Shown: one piece after another, positions 6,519 through 12,982 of the stretch
Layout: every line of letters starts with the position of its first letter
Numbering within the stretch: position 1 is the first letter of the stretch
DNA from: a virus
IMG/VR virus record: IMGVR_UViG_3300030331_001578
Location: 1-22,916 of that record
DNA: 22,916 nucleotides
Direction: 5' to 3' (one strand)
Program-made: the position numbers and the translations under genes
The notes under the pieces: generated by a model
Seen by the model: the letters and a program-made list of their open reading frames with translations, nothing else
What the model was told of the DNA's origin: nothing
Database searches by the model: none

Positions 6519-6847
6519 TATTTCTTTTTACTTTTACCCATTTTACCTGGGCCACCAGCTCTAGTACATCTTACACCCCAACCAGAAGCATAAGCACTAG
6601 GCCAAACTTTAAATTTACGCTTAGCTGCAGTTTTACAAGCAGGACTAATTTTACCTTTCATCGGTGAGTTTGAAGAAACCATTTTATCTATTTTTTCTGC
6701 TTGACCAGCGTGTAAGTTACTAGCTTTTTTTAGCTCGCCTGATATTTTTTTAAGCTTAGCTTTATTTTTAAAAGGAGCCATATTAGAGACTCTTCTTCTA
6801 CCACACATTCCTTTAGGTATAGGATTATTTTTTTGTACGTATGCCAT
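6518..6847 (-). CDS. Basic phage protein with a W-x-SAYAS motif, 109 aa
   Basis: The N-terminal half (MCGRRRVSNMAPFKNKAKLK, then helices with SGELKKASNLHAGQAEKID) looks like a helical hairpin. The C-terminal half contains ACKTAAKRKFKVWPSAYASG, then GVRCTRAGGPGKMGKSKKK. The KFKVWPSAYASGW...C pattern is a short signature I associate with small virus proteins in marine phages and some large eukaryotic viruses; I cannot confirm the family name here. Two Cys flanking the motif may bind a metal or form a small knuckle. The protein is very basic and ends in a Lys tail. It is joined to the next gene by TAATG. The function is unknown; a virion-packaged nucleic-acid-binding role is only inferred. Confidence 0.75.
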   Translation of the reverse strand: MAYVQKNNPIPKGMCGRRRVSNMAPFKNKAKLKKISGELKKASNLHAGQAEKIDKMVSSNSPMKGKISPACKTAAKRKFKVWPSAYASGWGVRCTRAGGPGKMGKSKKK

Positions 6848-6857
6848 AGTTATTTTT

Positions 6858-7379
6858 TTAACAGTTCCATCTGCGTCTAGCAGCTAAACCTCTTTTACTT
6901 TTCCATTTTTTTGATCTAGCGCAAAACGATTTTCTACGTTTAGCAGCTTTGCTACCTGGTTTTAATTTTGAAGGTGGTGTAGTTACAGCTGTTTTAAGTT
7001 TGCTACCCGGGTTTTTACGTTTATATTCATCAACACCTTTTTGCGTCATACCACCACCAGCTTTAGCGCCAGTACCTGTAGATTTAGCTTTATTAAAGTT
7101 TTTACCTCTACCTATTGTTCGACGAACGTCTGGCTTTCTTTTACGCTTTTTTAATGGCGTTTCTATAACTTGATCACCAGGAAAGTTATAATTATTTTCA
7201 GGTAACATAACTTGAGAGTTACCAAGATTATCAACACCTAAAACTGGAAAGTCAACATCTTTCATAGTAATATTACCAGATGGTATAACGTTATAACTAT
7301 TGTTAACATCTGGACTATTTCTTTGATAACCTTCTTGGCTTTGTTTAAAGCCTGAAAAACCTTTCATCTTAAACGCCAT
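6858..7379 (-). CDS. Basic phage protein with C-terminal KAAKRRKSFCAR motif, 173 aa
   Basis: The N-terminus begins MAFKMKGFSGFK, a start shared in part with the 71-aa gene at 12140-12355. A polar, Asn-rich middle (SPDVNNSYNVIPSGNITM) probably lacks stable structure. The last 65 residues are highly basic: GGGMTQKGVDEYKRKNPGSK, then KAAKRRKSFCARSKKWKSKR, ending in WNC. This GxxxKGxxxYxxxNPGSKL...KAAKRRKSFCAR...RxWNC arrangement is one I recall as recurring at the C-termini of small marine-phage proteins. The two Cys (in SFCAR and the terminal WNC) may be functional. The ATG lies 11 bases inside the upstream PAP2 gene. No enzymatic motif is seen. Confidence 0.75.
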   Translation of the reverse strand: MAFKMKGFSGFKQSQEGYQRNSPDVNNSYNVIPSGNITMKDVDFPVLGVDNLGNSQVMLPENNYNFPGDQVIETPLKKRKRKPDVRRTIGRGKNFNKAKSTGTGAKAGGGMTQKGVDEYKRKNPGSKLKTAVTTPPSKLKPGSKAAKRRKSFCARSKKWKSKRGLAARRRWNC

Positions 7380-7914
7380 AGTTTTCTTTTAAATAATTAT
7401 ACATTTCTCTACCTAATAGTTTACCAAACTTACTATCAGATCTATAATGACATCTAGCTATATTTCTACTATAAGATATGTCGTTAGCAGCTTTAATAAA
7501 TATATCTTTGTATTTAGGATATATATCTCCTAGTACATGAGCTATTAAATAAGCTTGTGTTGAATGACCTGATGGGTAAGAAGGTGTTTTCATAGAGTCT
7601 AGCTCTACGTTAGGTAGTTTAATTCCTAACTTAATAGCTAAATCTTTAGGTCTTGGTCTATTAAAAAACTCTTTTATATCCATAATTACAGGTGCAGATT
7701 CTTTTATTAACTTATCTATTAAACCTTGAGGAACATCAACTCCTACTTTTTCACCTGCTTTTTTAAATGTTTCAAGAGTGTTATCTTTATCTTTTATAAA
7801 TCTTCTATTAATAGGTATTTTTTTTAATTCTTTTATTTCTTGCATAGTAGTAAAAGAACCATTTGCCGGTGGATTTTTCTTATAATATTTAGTTATGTCA
7901 AATTCTTTAAACAT
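7369..7914 (-). CDS. PAP2-superfamily phosphatase (class A acid phosphatase-like)
   Basis: All three PAP2/class A acid phosphatase motifs are present with exact spacing: K81 EFFNRP R88 P89 (KX6RP), PSGH at 114-117, and S149 R150 NIARC H156 YRS D160 (SRX5HX3D). His156 would be the nucleophile and His117 the general acid. The family dephosphorylates lipid phosphates, small phosphate esters or nucleotides. At 181 aa it has only the catalytic helical core. I see neither a signal peptide nor the multiple membrane helices of lipid phosphatases, so a soluble cytoplasmic or virion enzyme is more likely than a membrane one. It sits between small virion-like genes and the basic-protein run and is coupled to its upstream neighbour by TAATG. 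The substrate is unknown. Confidence 0.87.
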   Translation of the reverse strand: MFKEFDITKYYKKNPPANGSFTTMQEIKELKKIPINRRFIKDKDNTLETFKKAGEKVGVDVPQGLIDKLIKESAPVIMDIKEFFNRPRPKDLAIKLGIKLPNVELDSMKTPSYPSGHSTQAYLIAHVLGDIYPKYKDIFIKAANDISYSRNIARCHYRSDSKFGKLLGREMYNYLKENYGV

Positions 7915-8297
7915 TACGATCTTTTTAATATAACATCACCAGTGTGATTACTTCCTAATCTAATTAAAAAAACAAAATTTGGTTTTCTTACGAATCTATT
8001 TCTTTTAGATTCAAATTTAGTTACTATAGATCCAGCTTTAAACGAATCAGTTAAAACTTGATTATCGTCCCATACAAAACTAGAACCTATAGGTATTGGA
8101 ATATCTTTTAACACAAATACAGCAGAGTCTTCACCAACAGATGTAGTAGATTTATTATGCAATAACAATGGCCCTATAGCTAAGTCAAAAGTAATATCTT
8201 CTGTATCTGTATTAGACACAATTAATCCATCGATAGATTTTAAACCTACATTTACAAAGTTATTTCCACTTAATGATATTGTGTCTATTCTTGCCAT
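7914..8297 (-). CDS. Probable small virion protein, 127 aa
   Basis: I do not recognise a family. The sequence is rich in beta-forming residues (DTISLSGNNFVNVGLKSIDG; SAVFVLKDIPIPIGSSFVWD; FVFLIRLGSNHTGDVILKRS) with alternating polar and hydrophobic residues and no Cys, which suggests an all-beta jelly-roll-like decoration or fibre-associated protein. It has no signal peptide or membrane helix. It sits in a string of four similar-sized beta-rich proteins joined by TAATG junctions, which suggests they are made in matched amounts. A structural role is inferred from composition and neighbourhood only. Confidence 0.65.
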   Translation of the reverse strand: MARIDTISLSGNNFVNVGLKSIDGLIVSNTDTEDITFDLAIGPLLLHNKSTTSVGEDSAVFVLKDIPIPIGSSFVWDDNQVLTDSFKAGSIVTKFESKRNRFVRKPNFVFLIRLGSNHTGDVILKRS

Positions 8298-8776
8298 TAT
8301 GCTAATCTATATATATCTATTGTATTACTTAATCTTACAATTCTAAAAAGAGCGCTAGCAGTAGCTCTTACTATAACATTACCATGAAAAGTGCTATCTG
8401 CTCCAGCAGCTAGTTCTAATGTATCAGTACCGCCACTTCCTAAATTAATTACAGATACATCTACAAACTGAAAGTCTGTAGTAAAATTAAAAGCATCTAT
8501 AATATCACTAGCAGAAGGAAGGGCTTTTGTTCTAGCTGATGAAGGCGTAATTTTCATTATACCTTTTATTAAATCTAATCCCGTTATAGCATCGTTATTA
8601 TCCCCTAAAGTACTAGCAAAAGTAGATGCATTAGCAGGTAAAACTTTTCCATCAGTACCAACTAAAGCAAAATTAATTTTACCATTAGTGATAGTTTTAG
8701 TTTTTTCAAGAAAAAAATCTTTATCTATACGAGTGCTTGATGTTTCTACTTTTTTACCAAAATACTTAAAACTCAT
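8297..8776 (-). CDS. Probable small virion protein, 159 aa
   Basis: The family is not recognised. The N-terminus is charged (MSFKYFGKKVETSSTRIDKD). The centre holds Ala/Ser-rich segments (VLPANASTFASTLGDNND) followed by a helix (ITGLDLIKGIMKI). The C-terminal half is strand-rich (FQFVDVSVINLGSGGTDTLE; HGNVIVRATASALFRIVRL). The second half resembles beta-sandwich repeats of small phage decoration or head-fibre proteins, where residues such as TLELAAG and F+IVRLSN recur at the end of the fold. There is no Cys and no export signal. It is coupled by TAATG to both neighbours. The virion role is inferred. Confidence 0.65.
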   Translation of the reverse strand: MSFKYFGKKVETSSTRIDKDFFLEKTKTITNGKINFALVGTDGKVLPANASTFASTLGDNNDAITGLDLIKGIMKITPSSARTKALPSASDIIDAFNFTTDFQFVDVSVINLGSGGTDTLELAAGADSTFHGNVIVRATASALFRIVRLSNTIDIYRLA

Positions 8777-9291
8777 TATAAATCGTATGCTATTAATATT
8801 TCTACATTTGTACTTGCACCAGAAGATTTTATTTGTACTTCATCAGCAGAAGCAGCGAGTCCAGTAACGTTTTGAGTTCCTTGAACAACATCAGCAGCAG
8901 CAGAAGTTGTAGAGCTATTAACATCAAAAGTAAAACCTGACGTACCACTATGAACAAAATATATAGCTTGACCAGTACTACAAAAGTAATTAGCTTGTTT
9001 GTTATTAGTAGCATCACTAAGTTGTACAGTTAAAGTTCTACTAGCTGTAGTAGGTCTTATTCTCATATATTTAACTTTTTGCTTATCATATAAACCCATA
9101 CCAGGAGTAGCTCCATTTTCAAACTTAGCTAGTTGAACAAATGCCGTACCTATAATTAAAGTTTGAGCTATGTATGCATTAACATTTGCTATTTCAAGAT
9201 CATCAGAAGCGTCTGATGTAGTATAGTTATAATCATAACCTCCGTAAGTTAAATCAATATTCTCTGTTATGCTAAGTTTTAAAGTTCCCAT
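8776..9291 (-). CDS. Probable small virion protein, 171 aa
   Basis: This is an acidic, Thr/Ser/Ala-rich, strand-dominated protein (MGTLKLSITENIDLTYGGYD; VKYMRIRPTTASRTLTVQLS; VEILIAYDL at the end). The pattern is that of a compact beta-sandwich, such as small capsid-decoration or tail-associated proteins of marine phages, but no named family is recognised. It has one Cys (NYFCSTGQAIYFVHSG). It lies between the DUF5675-like gene and another beta-rich gene, joined to both by one-base TAATG overlaps. Function is inferred only from composition and position. Confidence 0.65.
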   Translation of the reverse strand: MGTLKLSITENIDLTYGGYDYNYTTSDASDDLEIANVNAYIAQTLIIGTAFVQLAKFENGATPGMGLYDKQKVKYMRIRPTTASRTLTVQLSDATNNKQANYFCSTGQAIYFVHSGTSGFTFDVNSSTTSAAADVVQGTQNVTGLAASADEVQIKSSGASTNVEILIAYDL

Positions 9292-9758
9292 TAGTCGTAA
9301 TCTTTATATGTTATTGTAACTTCTTCACCATCTGCTATGGCTTTTGCAATACTAGGATAAATCCTTTTATACGCGTTAACACTTTTTCCAACAAACCCAT
9401 CTGGTAATAATAAGTTGTTCTCTTGCGCATCACCAACAATAAGACACCCAGCAGTGTGCTCGTCAGTATTTCCGGTATGTATAAGAATATACTCAAAGTT
9501 AGGAACATCAGTGATATGAAGCATACCACGGTGTATACCAGGATATTTCTTAGTGTATCTACCATGAAAGCCACCTTCAGTTCTTAATTCAATTTTATAT
9601 GTACCAGCAGGTACACGTGTTTCACCTTTAACTTTTAAAGCTCTACGCTCGTCCTCAAGTGTGTAACACATAAACTTTCTACCTAAGTCTGTTAACTCAA
9701 ATAATAAACCAGATGTAGAGTCAGCTTGAGAACTAAATCTTAATACTTCTAATTGCAT
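9291..9758 (-). CDS. DUF5675-like protein, candidate peptidoglycan-active or lysis-associated enzyme
   Basis: The sequence follows the DUF5675 layout: an N-terminal Phe/Leu-rich strand, CYTLEDERRA (31-40), RVPAGTYKIELRT (48-60), HGRYTKKYPGIHRGMLHI (65-82) and FEYILIHTGNTDEHTAGCLI (88-107). The last block places a His (94) and a Cys (105) in an HTGN...GC arrangement resembling the His/Cys active-site pair of L,D-transpeptidase-like folds. The family is common in phages; its activity is, as far as I know, not established. Peptidoglycan cleavage or cross-link editing at lysis or entry is an inference. At 155 aa without a signal peptide it would need a holin or virion to reach the periplasm. It is coupled by TAATG on both sides to virion-like genes. 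Confidence 0.75.
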   Translation of the reverse strand: MQLEVLRFSSQADSTSGLLFELTDLGRKFMCYTLEDERRALKVKGETRVPAGTYKIELRTEGGFHGRYTKKYPGIHRGMLHITDVPNFEYILIHTGNTDEHTAGCLIVGDAQENNLLLPDGFVGKSVNAYKRIYPSIAKAIADGEEVTITYKDYD

Positions 9759-10123
9759 TATGACTTACTAAACTGAGCAAACTCAAGTACACAAGCAGCT
9801 GTATAAGCTTCTGCTTGAACGGTCAAACCGCTATACATAGGAACAAGTGCAAACTCACCTACGTCTAATCTTATAACAGCGTTACCACCAAGTTTAATTT
9901 GTATAAACGCCGCGGCATTACTAGATGAAATATTATGTATATAAAGATAAGAAAAAGCACTATTACTAGCTAATACATCTTGAGCAGATCCAGTAGCTAT
10001 AGATTGTCTAGATAAACCTGTAGTAGGTTCGCCTACACTTAAACCTTTTGTAACGGTAAAATTCAAAGTATCAGAACCGTAGTCTGTACTTGCTAGTGTT
10101 AATGTTGGTGTTAATGTTGCCAT
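9758..10123 (-). CDS. Probable small virion protein, 121 aa
   Basis: A Thr/Ser/Ala-rich beta protein (MATLTPTLTLASTDYGSDTL; FSYLYIHNISSSNAAAFIQI; GGNAVIRLDVGEFALVPMYS). The sequence SYLYIHN...IKL and LDVGEFALVPM resembles small marine-phage proteins of the head-decoration or fibre type that I recall, with the pattern 'YLYIKN...I.I....LxxGE...P'. No export signal is seen, and the single Cys lies near the end. It follows the T9SS-protein gene by only four bases and is coupled to the DUF5675-like gene by TAATG. The structural role is inferred. Confidence 0.65.
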   Translation of the reverse strand: MATLTPTLTLASTDYGSDTLNFTVTKGLSVGEPTTGLSRQSIATGSAQDVLASNSAFSYLYIHNISSSNAAAFIQIKLGGNAVIRLDVGEFALVPMYSGLTVQAEAYTAACVLEFAQFSKS

Positions 10124-10127
10124 ATTA

Positions 10128-12140
10128 TTATTGTTTTATTATTTTTTTATTAACTTTTATATTTTCGTGTTCTATAAGTATATTATATATACCAGGACTT
10201 AATTTAAAGACATCTAAGACATTTACTTTTTTCTTAGATATAACTATATCTCCGAGCATATTAATAACTGTAATGTCAACTTTTAATCTACTATTTATGT
10301 ATATATAATCACTTGTAGGGTTTGGATATGTAACAAGACCATATCTTATCTCTATTATATCTGTAGGGCCTGACCAACCATCTTGACAATATTCGTATAA
10401 ACTTACGCAGCTCGGATCCCAAGCAACGTCACAACAGTACTCATCTACATCTATTACCCACGCAAAGCAAGGATTAGGAAGAGTATATATATCACCAACA
10501 GCACAACCAGCTGAGTATTCACAGGACGAGTCAGGTACATTAACATCCGGATCGTAGTTAATAGCAGTCGGATCATTGCAACCATAAATAGGATAGATGC
10601 AGCTACCATTATCAGTATTTGCGTCATCATCATAATTAAGTGCGGTGCTGTCCATGCATCCATAATAAAAAGGTATACAATTGCCATTATCTGTGTTAGC
10701 ATCAGGATTAAAGTTAAACATTGTTGCGTCCATACAACCGTATATAATCTCTACACAACTTCCGTCATCAGTATTTGCTAGTGGATCAAAGTTAAATGCT
10801 GTTGGATCTGTACAACCGTAAACGTAATAAATACAAGAGTTATCACTAACATTTGCTAATGAGTCATAATTCATAGCTATAATATCCATACATCCTTCAA
10901 CAATTGCAATACAAGTATCAGGTGTATTTGCTAACGGATTGTAATTAAAAGCAAACTCGTTCATACAGCCCAATACTGTAGGTATACAAGATCCTGCTAA
11001 TTCTACATTTGCAGCTGGATCATAGTTAAAAGCAGTAGAGTCCATGCAACCAAGCACGATTAAAGTAGCGCAGCTACCATCATCATAATCAGCTGCAGGA
11101 TCATACTCCAAGTATATAGGGTTTGTACAACCCGTTAAGTAGTAACAAGTACTATCATCAGTGTTAGCTAAATAATTATAATTTAAAGCTGTAGTATCGG
11201 TACAACCATAAACTCTTTCAATACAATTATTACCACAATAAGGTTCTCCTGTTATAGGAAAAAATGGTGGTATAGGATTTACAAAACCACCTTCTATGTC
11301 TATAGCTACATAATCTTCAGAATATAAACTATAACCACATTGCACAGCAGTAAAATCTGACTGTTGTGTTATTTCAAAAACTACTCTTACAGGATAACCT
11401 GCTGCTAAATTAACAAAAAACGTAGTATCAAAACCATCTATCAAAGTATAAGTTCCAATGTCTTGATAATTAAACGGTGGTAATAAGCTTGTTGCTTGTG
11501 ATAACTTTAAACTAGATCCAGCCCAACCGTTACCAGCTAAATCTGTTAGTTCTAACTCATGCATACAGCTGTCAATGTTAATGTCTGTATTAGCTGAGTC
11601 TAAATAATTATATGCTAGCGAGTCTGTACAACCGTAAATTTTTGGTGTAAAACACATACCTGTGTCTAGTGTAGCCGCTATGTCAAACTCTACATAGCTA
11701 GGGTCCATACAACCAAATACTGGTGGTGGCGGAGGACAACCTGATGTATATATTGTATCAAATATTTGATAACCAAAATCAGCTACAGGTAAACTCCATA
11801 TAGTGTCACCACATTGCTCTATGTAAACAGAACCATCATTACCACCCCATAAACTACCAGCAACACCATCACCATACAAATCGTCTATAACAATATAAAA
11901 GCTGTCAATAGGTGCGCAGGCCGCAGCATATTGTGGTTCGTAATCTATAATATTTGCATAAGGACCACCTTGCATTAGTGTATCACCAAAGAAAGTCATT
12001 ATATACCAAGACGTTTCTTCTGGATATTGATCAGGGTTAATAGTAACATTCAAACTCCAAGTACCTGGAGGACACTGACCAAAAGCCGCTGCTACAGCAA
12101 GCCAAAAAATTAATACAAATATGTATGCTAGTTTTTTCAT
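10128..12140 (-). CDS. Exported surface protein with 11 GCxD...GSC repeats and a T9SS type A sorting domain
   Basis: Order: signal peptide (1-21, cut before Gln22: AAAFG|Q); an N-terminal beta module (about 23-135) with PEETSWYI and DDLYGDGVAG, a pattern frequent in Bacteroidetes secreted proteins; two repeats at about 143-192; a second beta module (about 193-305, with LTDLAGNGWAGSS); nine consecutive repeats (312-540); a Cys-rich segment (EYCCDVAWDPSCVSLYEYC, 567-585); and a C-terminal domain (604-670) with YPNPTSDYIYI, INMLGDIV and LSPGIYNILI, ending KKIIKQ. That last domain matches the T9SS type A sorting domain, which directs proteins through the outer membrane for display or release. The product should therefore reach the host cell surface. 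The repeat is one I know from marine flavobacterial surface proteins. A virion-borne adhesin, receptor masking or superinfection blocking are all possible; none is shown. Host acquisition is likely. Confidence 0.88.
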   Translation of the reverse strand: MKKLAYIFVLIFWLAVAAAFGQCPPGTWSLNVTINPDQYPEETSWYIMTFFGDTLMQGGPYANIIDYEPQYAAACAPIDSFYIVIDDLYGDGVAGSLWGGNDGSVYIEQCGDTIWSLPVADFGYQIFDTIYTSGCPPPPPVFGCMDPSYVEFDIAATLDTGMCFTPKIYGCTDSLAYNYLDSANTDINIDSCMHELELTDLAGNGWAGSSLKLSQATSLLPPFNYQDIGTYTLIDGFDTTFFVNLAAGYPVRVVFEITQQSDFTAVQCGYSLYSEDYVAIDIEGGFVNPIPPFFPITGEPYCGNNCIERVYGCTDTTALNYNYLANTDDSTCYYLTGCTNPIYLEYDPAADYDDGSCATLIVLGCMDSTAFNYDPAANVELAGSCIPTVLGCMNEFAFNYNPLANTPDTCIAIVEGCMDIIAMNYDSLANVSDNSCIYYVYGCTDPTAFNFDPLANTDDGSCVEIIYGCMDATMFNFNPDANTDNGNCIPFYYGCMDSTALNYDDDANTDNGSCIYPIYGCNDPTAINYDPDVNVPDSSCEYSAGCAVGDIYTLPNPCFAWVIDVDEYCCDVAWDPSCVSLYEYCQDGWSGPTDIIEIRYGLVTYPNPTSDYIYINSRLKVDITVINMLGDIVISKKKVNVLDVFKLSPGIYNILIEHENIKVNKKIIKQ
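10521..11207 (-). repeat. Nine tandem 25-27-codon repeats coding for GCxDxxAxNYDPxANxDDGSC units
   Basis: Within the T9SS protein, repeat starts fall at residues 312, 337, 364, 391, 416, 442, 468, 494 and 520, a period of 25 to 27 residues (75 to 81 bases). Each unit has two Cys about 19 to 21 residues apart and an Asp/Asn-rich acidic loop, suggestive of a disulfide-closed, possibly calcium-binding module. Two further units lie apart, at residues 143-163 and 170-192. DNA identity between units is only moderate, so these are old protein repeats rather than a fresh DNA duplication. Confidence 0.85.
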
Positions 12141-12355
12141 TATTCTTCTTTGCTAGGTTTTATGTATGTGTAAGTATATTTACCTGTTTCTTTGTCGTAA
12201 GTTAACTTAGTGTCGTTAGGTATTCTACCACCTACTTTTCTTTGAAACTTTTTTTTAGCAACATTTTGATCTATGCTACTAGCTGTTATAGTGTCAGAAA
12301 CGCTTTTTAAATCGTCTGTTAACTCTTTAAAAGAGCTTTTCATTTTAAACGCCAT
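12140..12355 (-). CDS. Small basic hypothetical protein, 71 aa
   Basis: I do not recognise this protein. It begins MAFKMKSSFKELTDDLKSVS and so shares MAFKMK with the 173-aa basic protein (6858-7379). The N-terminal half is helical. The C-terminal half has a basic segment (AKKKFQRKVGGRIP) and a strand pair (TKLTYDKETGKYTYTYIKPS) like a beta hairpin. It has no Cys, signal peptide or membrane segment, so it appears cytoplasmic although its neighbours are exported. It is joined by TAATG to the T9SS-protein gene downstream, so its translation may set the level of that protein. Confidence 0.65.
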   Translation of the reverse strand: MAFKMKSSFKELTDDLKSVSDTITASSIDQNVAKKKFQRKVGGRIPNDTKLTYDKETGKYTYTYIKPSKEE

Positions 12356-12359
12356 AATA

Positions 12360-12704
12360 TTAGAATTTACTTATTATTAATTCGTCTATATATTCTTGTA
12401 TCTCTTCTCTAGTAGCTACCATTTTAAAACTAAGATCTGCTTGAAATCTTTTTACTTCTTCGCCATCATCAAACACAATGATAGTAGGTACAATAGCAAT
12501 AGAATATTTAGTTTGTATATCACCATCATCAATACTTAAACTTTTTTTATTAGCATCAGATAATTTATTAAACCACTCAACATCATTAGCTGAGTTCCAA
12601 CCAGCATTAAAGTGTACTACTTTTACTTGACTAAAAGCTGTAGCTGCTGTAAACACTAATATCATAATTAGTGCGTACAAATATTTTGCTATACACACTT
12701 TCAT
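12360..12704 (-). CDS. Exported thioredoxin-fold protein lacking the catalytic cysteines
   Basis: A signal peptide (1-25) with a hydrophobic core (ALIMILVFTAATA) ends AFS|Q, predicting periplasmic export. The remaining 89 residues read as a minimal thioredoxin fold: strand VKVVHFNAGW (27-36), in which HFNAGW corresponds to the F.A.W before the active site; IAIVPTIIVFDDGEEV (69-84), with the cis-proline at Pro73; and a C-terminal helix (REEIQEYIDELI). The CxxC site is replaced by N37-S-A-N40, and the mature protein has no Cys, so it cannot do thiol-disulfide exchange. A chaperone-like or binding role is more likely. It lies between a one-helix membrane protein and the genes leading to the Cys-rich T9SS protein. 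The fold is confident from motif order; the function is unknown. Confidence 0.8.
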   Translation of the reverse strand: MKVCIAKYLYALIMILVFTAATAFSQVKVVHFNAGWNSANDVEWFNKLSDANKKSLSIDDGDIQTKYSIAIVPTIIVFDDGEEVKRFQADLSFKMVATREEIQEYIDELIISKF

Positions 12705-12979
12705 TATCGTAGCTGATCAATCTTATCTTCTATACGTCTGATGTCTTCTTTTATTTCTTTAACATCTTCTTGTGTAGTCATAATAGTTTGTCGTACGTTT
12801 TGATCTTTCATATCAAACTCCATACGAGTAATGTCAGGTTTAGGAAGCTCTTTAGCTTCAGATATATCTGCTTGCAAAGCAAACCACATACCTATAATTG
12901 TAGCCATACCAAAACCTATAGCTATTAGTGTCTGTATACTAACTTTAAAGCTAGTGTTTTCATTTAATTCTTTTGCCAT
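12704..12979 (-). CDS. Single-pass membrane protein with coiled-coil tail, holin/spanin candidate
   Basis: The 91-residue protein has a short polar N-terminus, one hydrophobic helix (about residues 13-35, IQTLIAIGFGMATIIGMWFA), the linker LQADISEAKELPKPDITRME, and a charged heptad-like C-terminal helix (EDVKEIKEDIRRIEDKIDQL) suggestive of a coiled coil. Small one-helix proteins of this type are common near lysis genes in marine phages, and a holin, spanin-like or membrane-anchor role is possible. The likely topology leaves a coiled coil of about 40 residues outside the membrane that could bind a partner such as the exported neighbours. It is coupled by TAATG to the thioredoxin-fold gene and starts four bases after the outer-membrane-like gene. 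Confidence 0.75.
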   Translation of the reverse strand: MAKELNENTSFKVSIQTLIAIGFGMATIIGMWFALQADISEAKELPKPDITRMEFDMKDQNVRQTIMTTQEDVKEIKEDIRRIEDKIDQLR

Positions 12980-12982
12980 ACC

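Noticed and set aside
5700-7173. Several + strand open frames of 69 to 75 codons opposite the basic-protein genes
   Set aside because: They are the complements of Lys-rich codons (hence Phe/Leu-rich), lie against the operon direction, and overlap supported genes completely.
10090-10308. 72-codon + strand frame with a hydrophobic N-terminus at the T9SS gene end
   Set aside because: It is antisense to two supported genes; its Leu/Ile richness reflects the complement of AT-rich coding sequence.
8829-10702. Hydrophobic - strand frames at 8829-9017, 9335-9574 and 10454-10702 that could pass for membrane proteins
   Set aside because: They are out-of-frame readings inside the virion-like, DUF5675-like and T9SS genes. 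The hydrophobicity comes from shifted Thr/Ala/Asp codons, and no start context or neighbour supports them.
10521-11207. Regularly spaced repeats of about 78 bases that could suggest a CRISPR array
   Set aside because: The repeats are in frame, vary in length by whole codons, are degenerate at the DNA level, and encode a clear protein repeat. No constant direct repeat with unique spacers exists.
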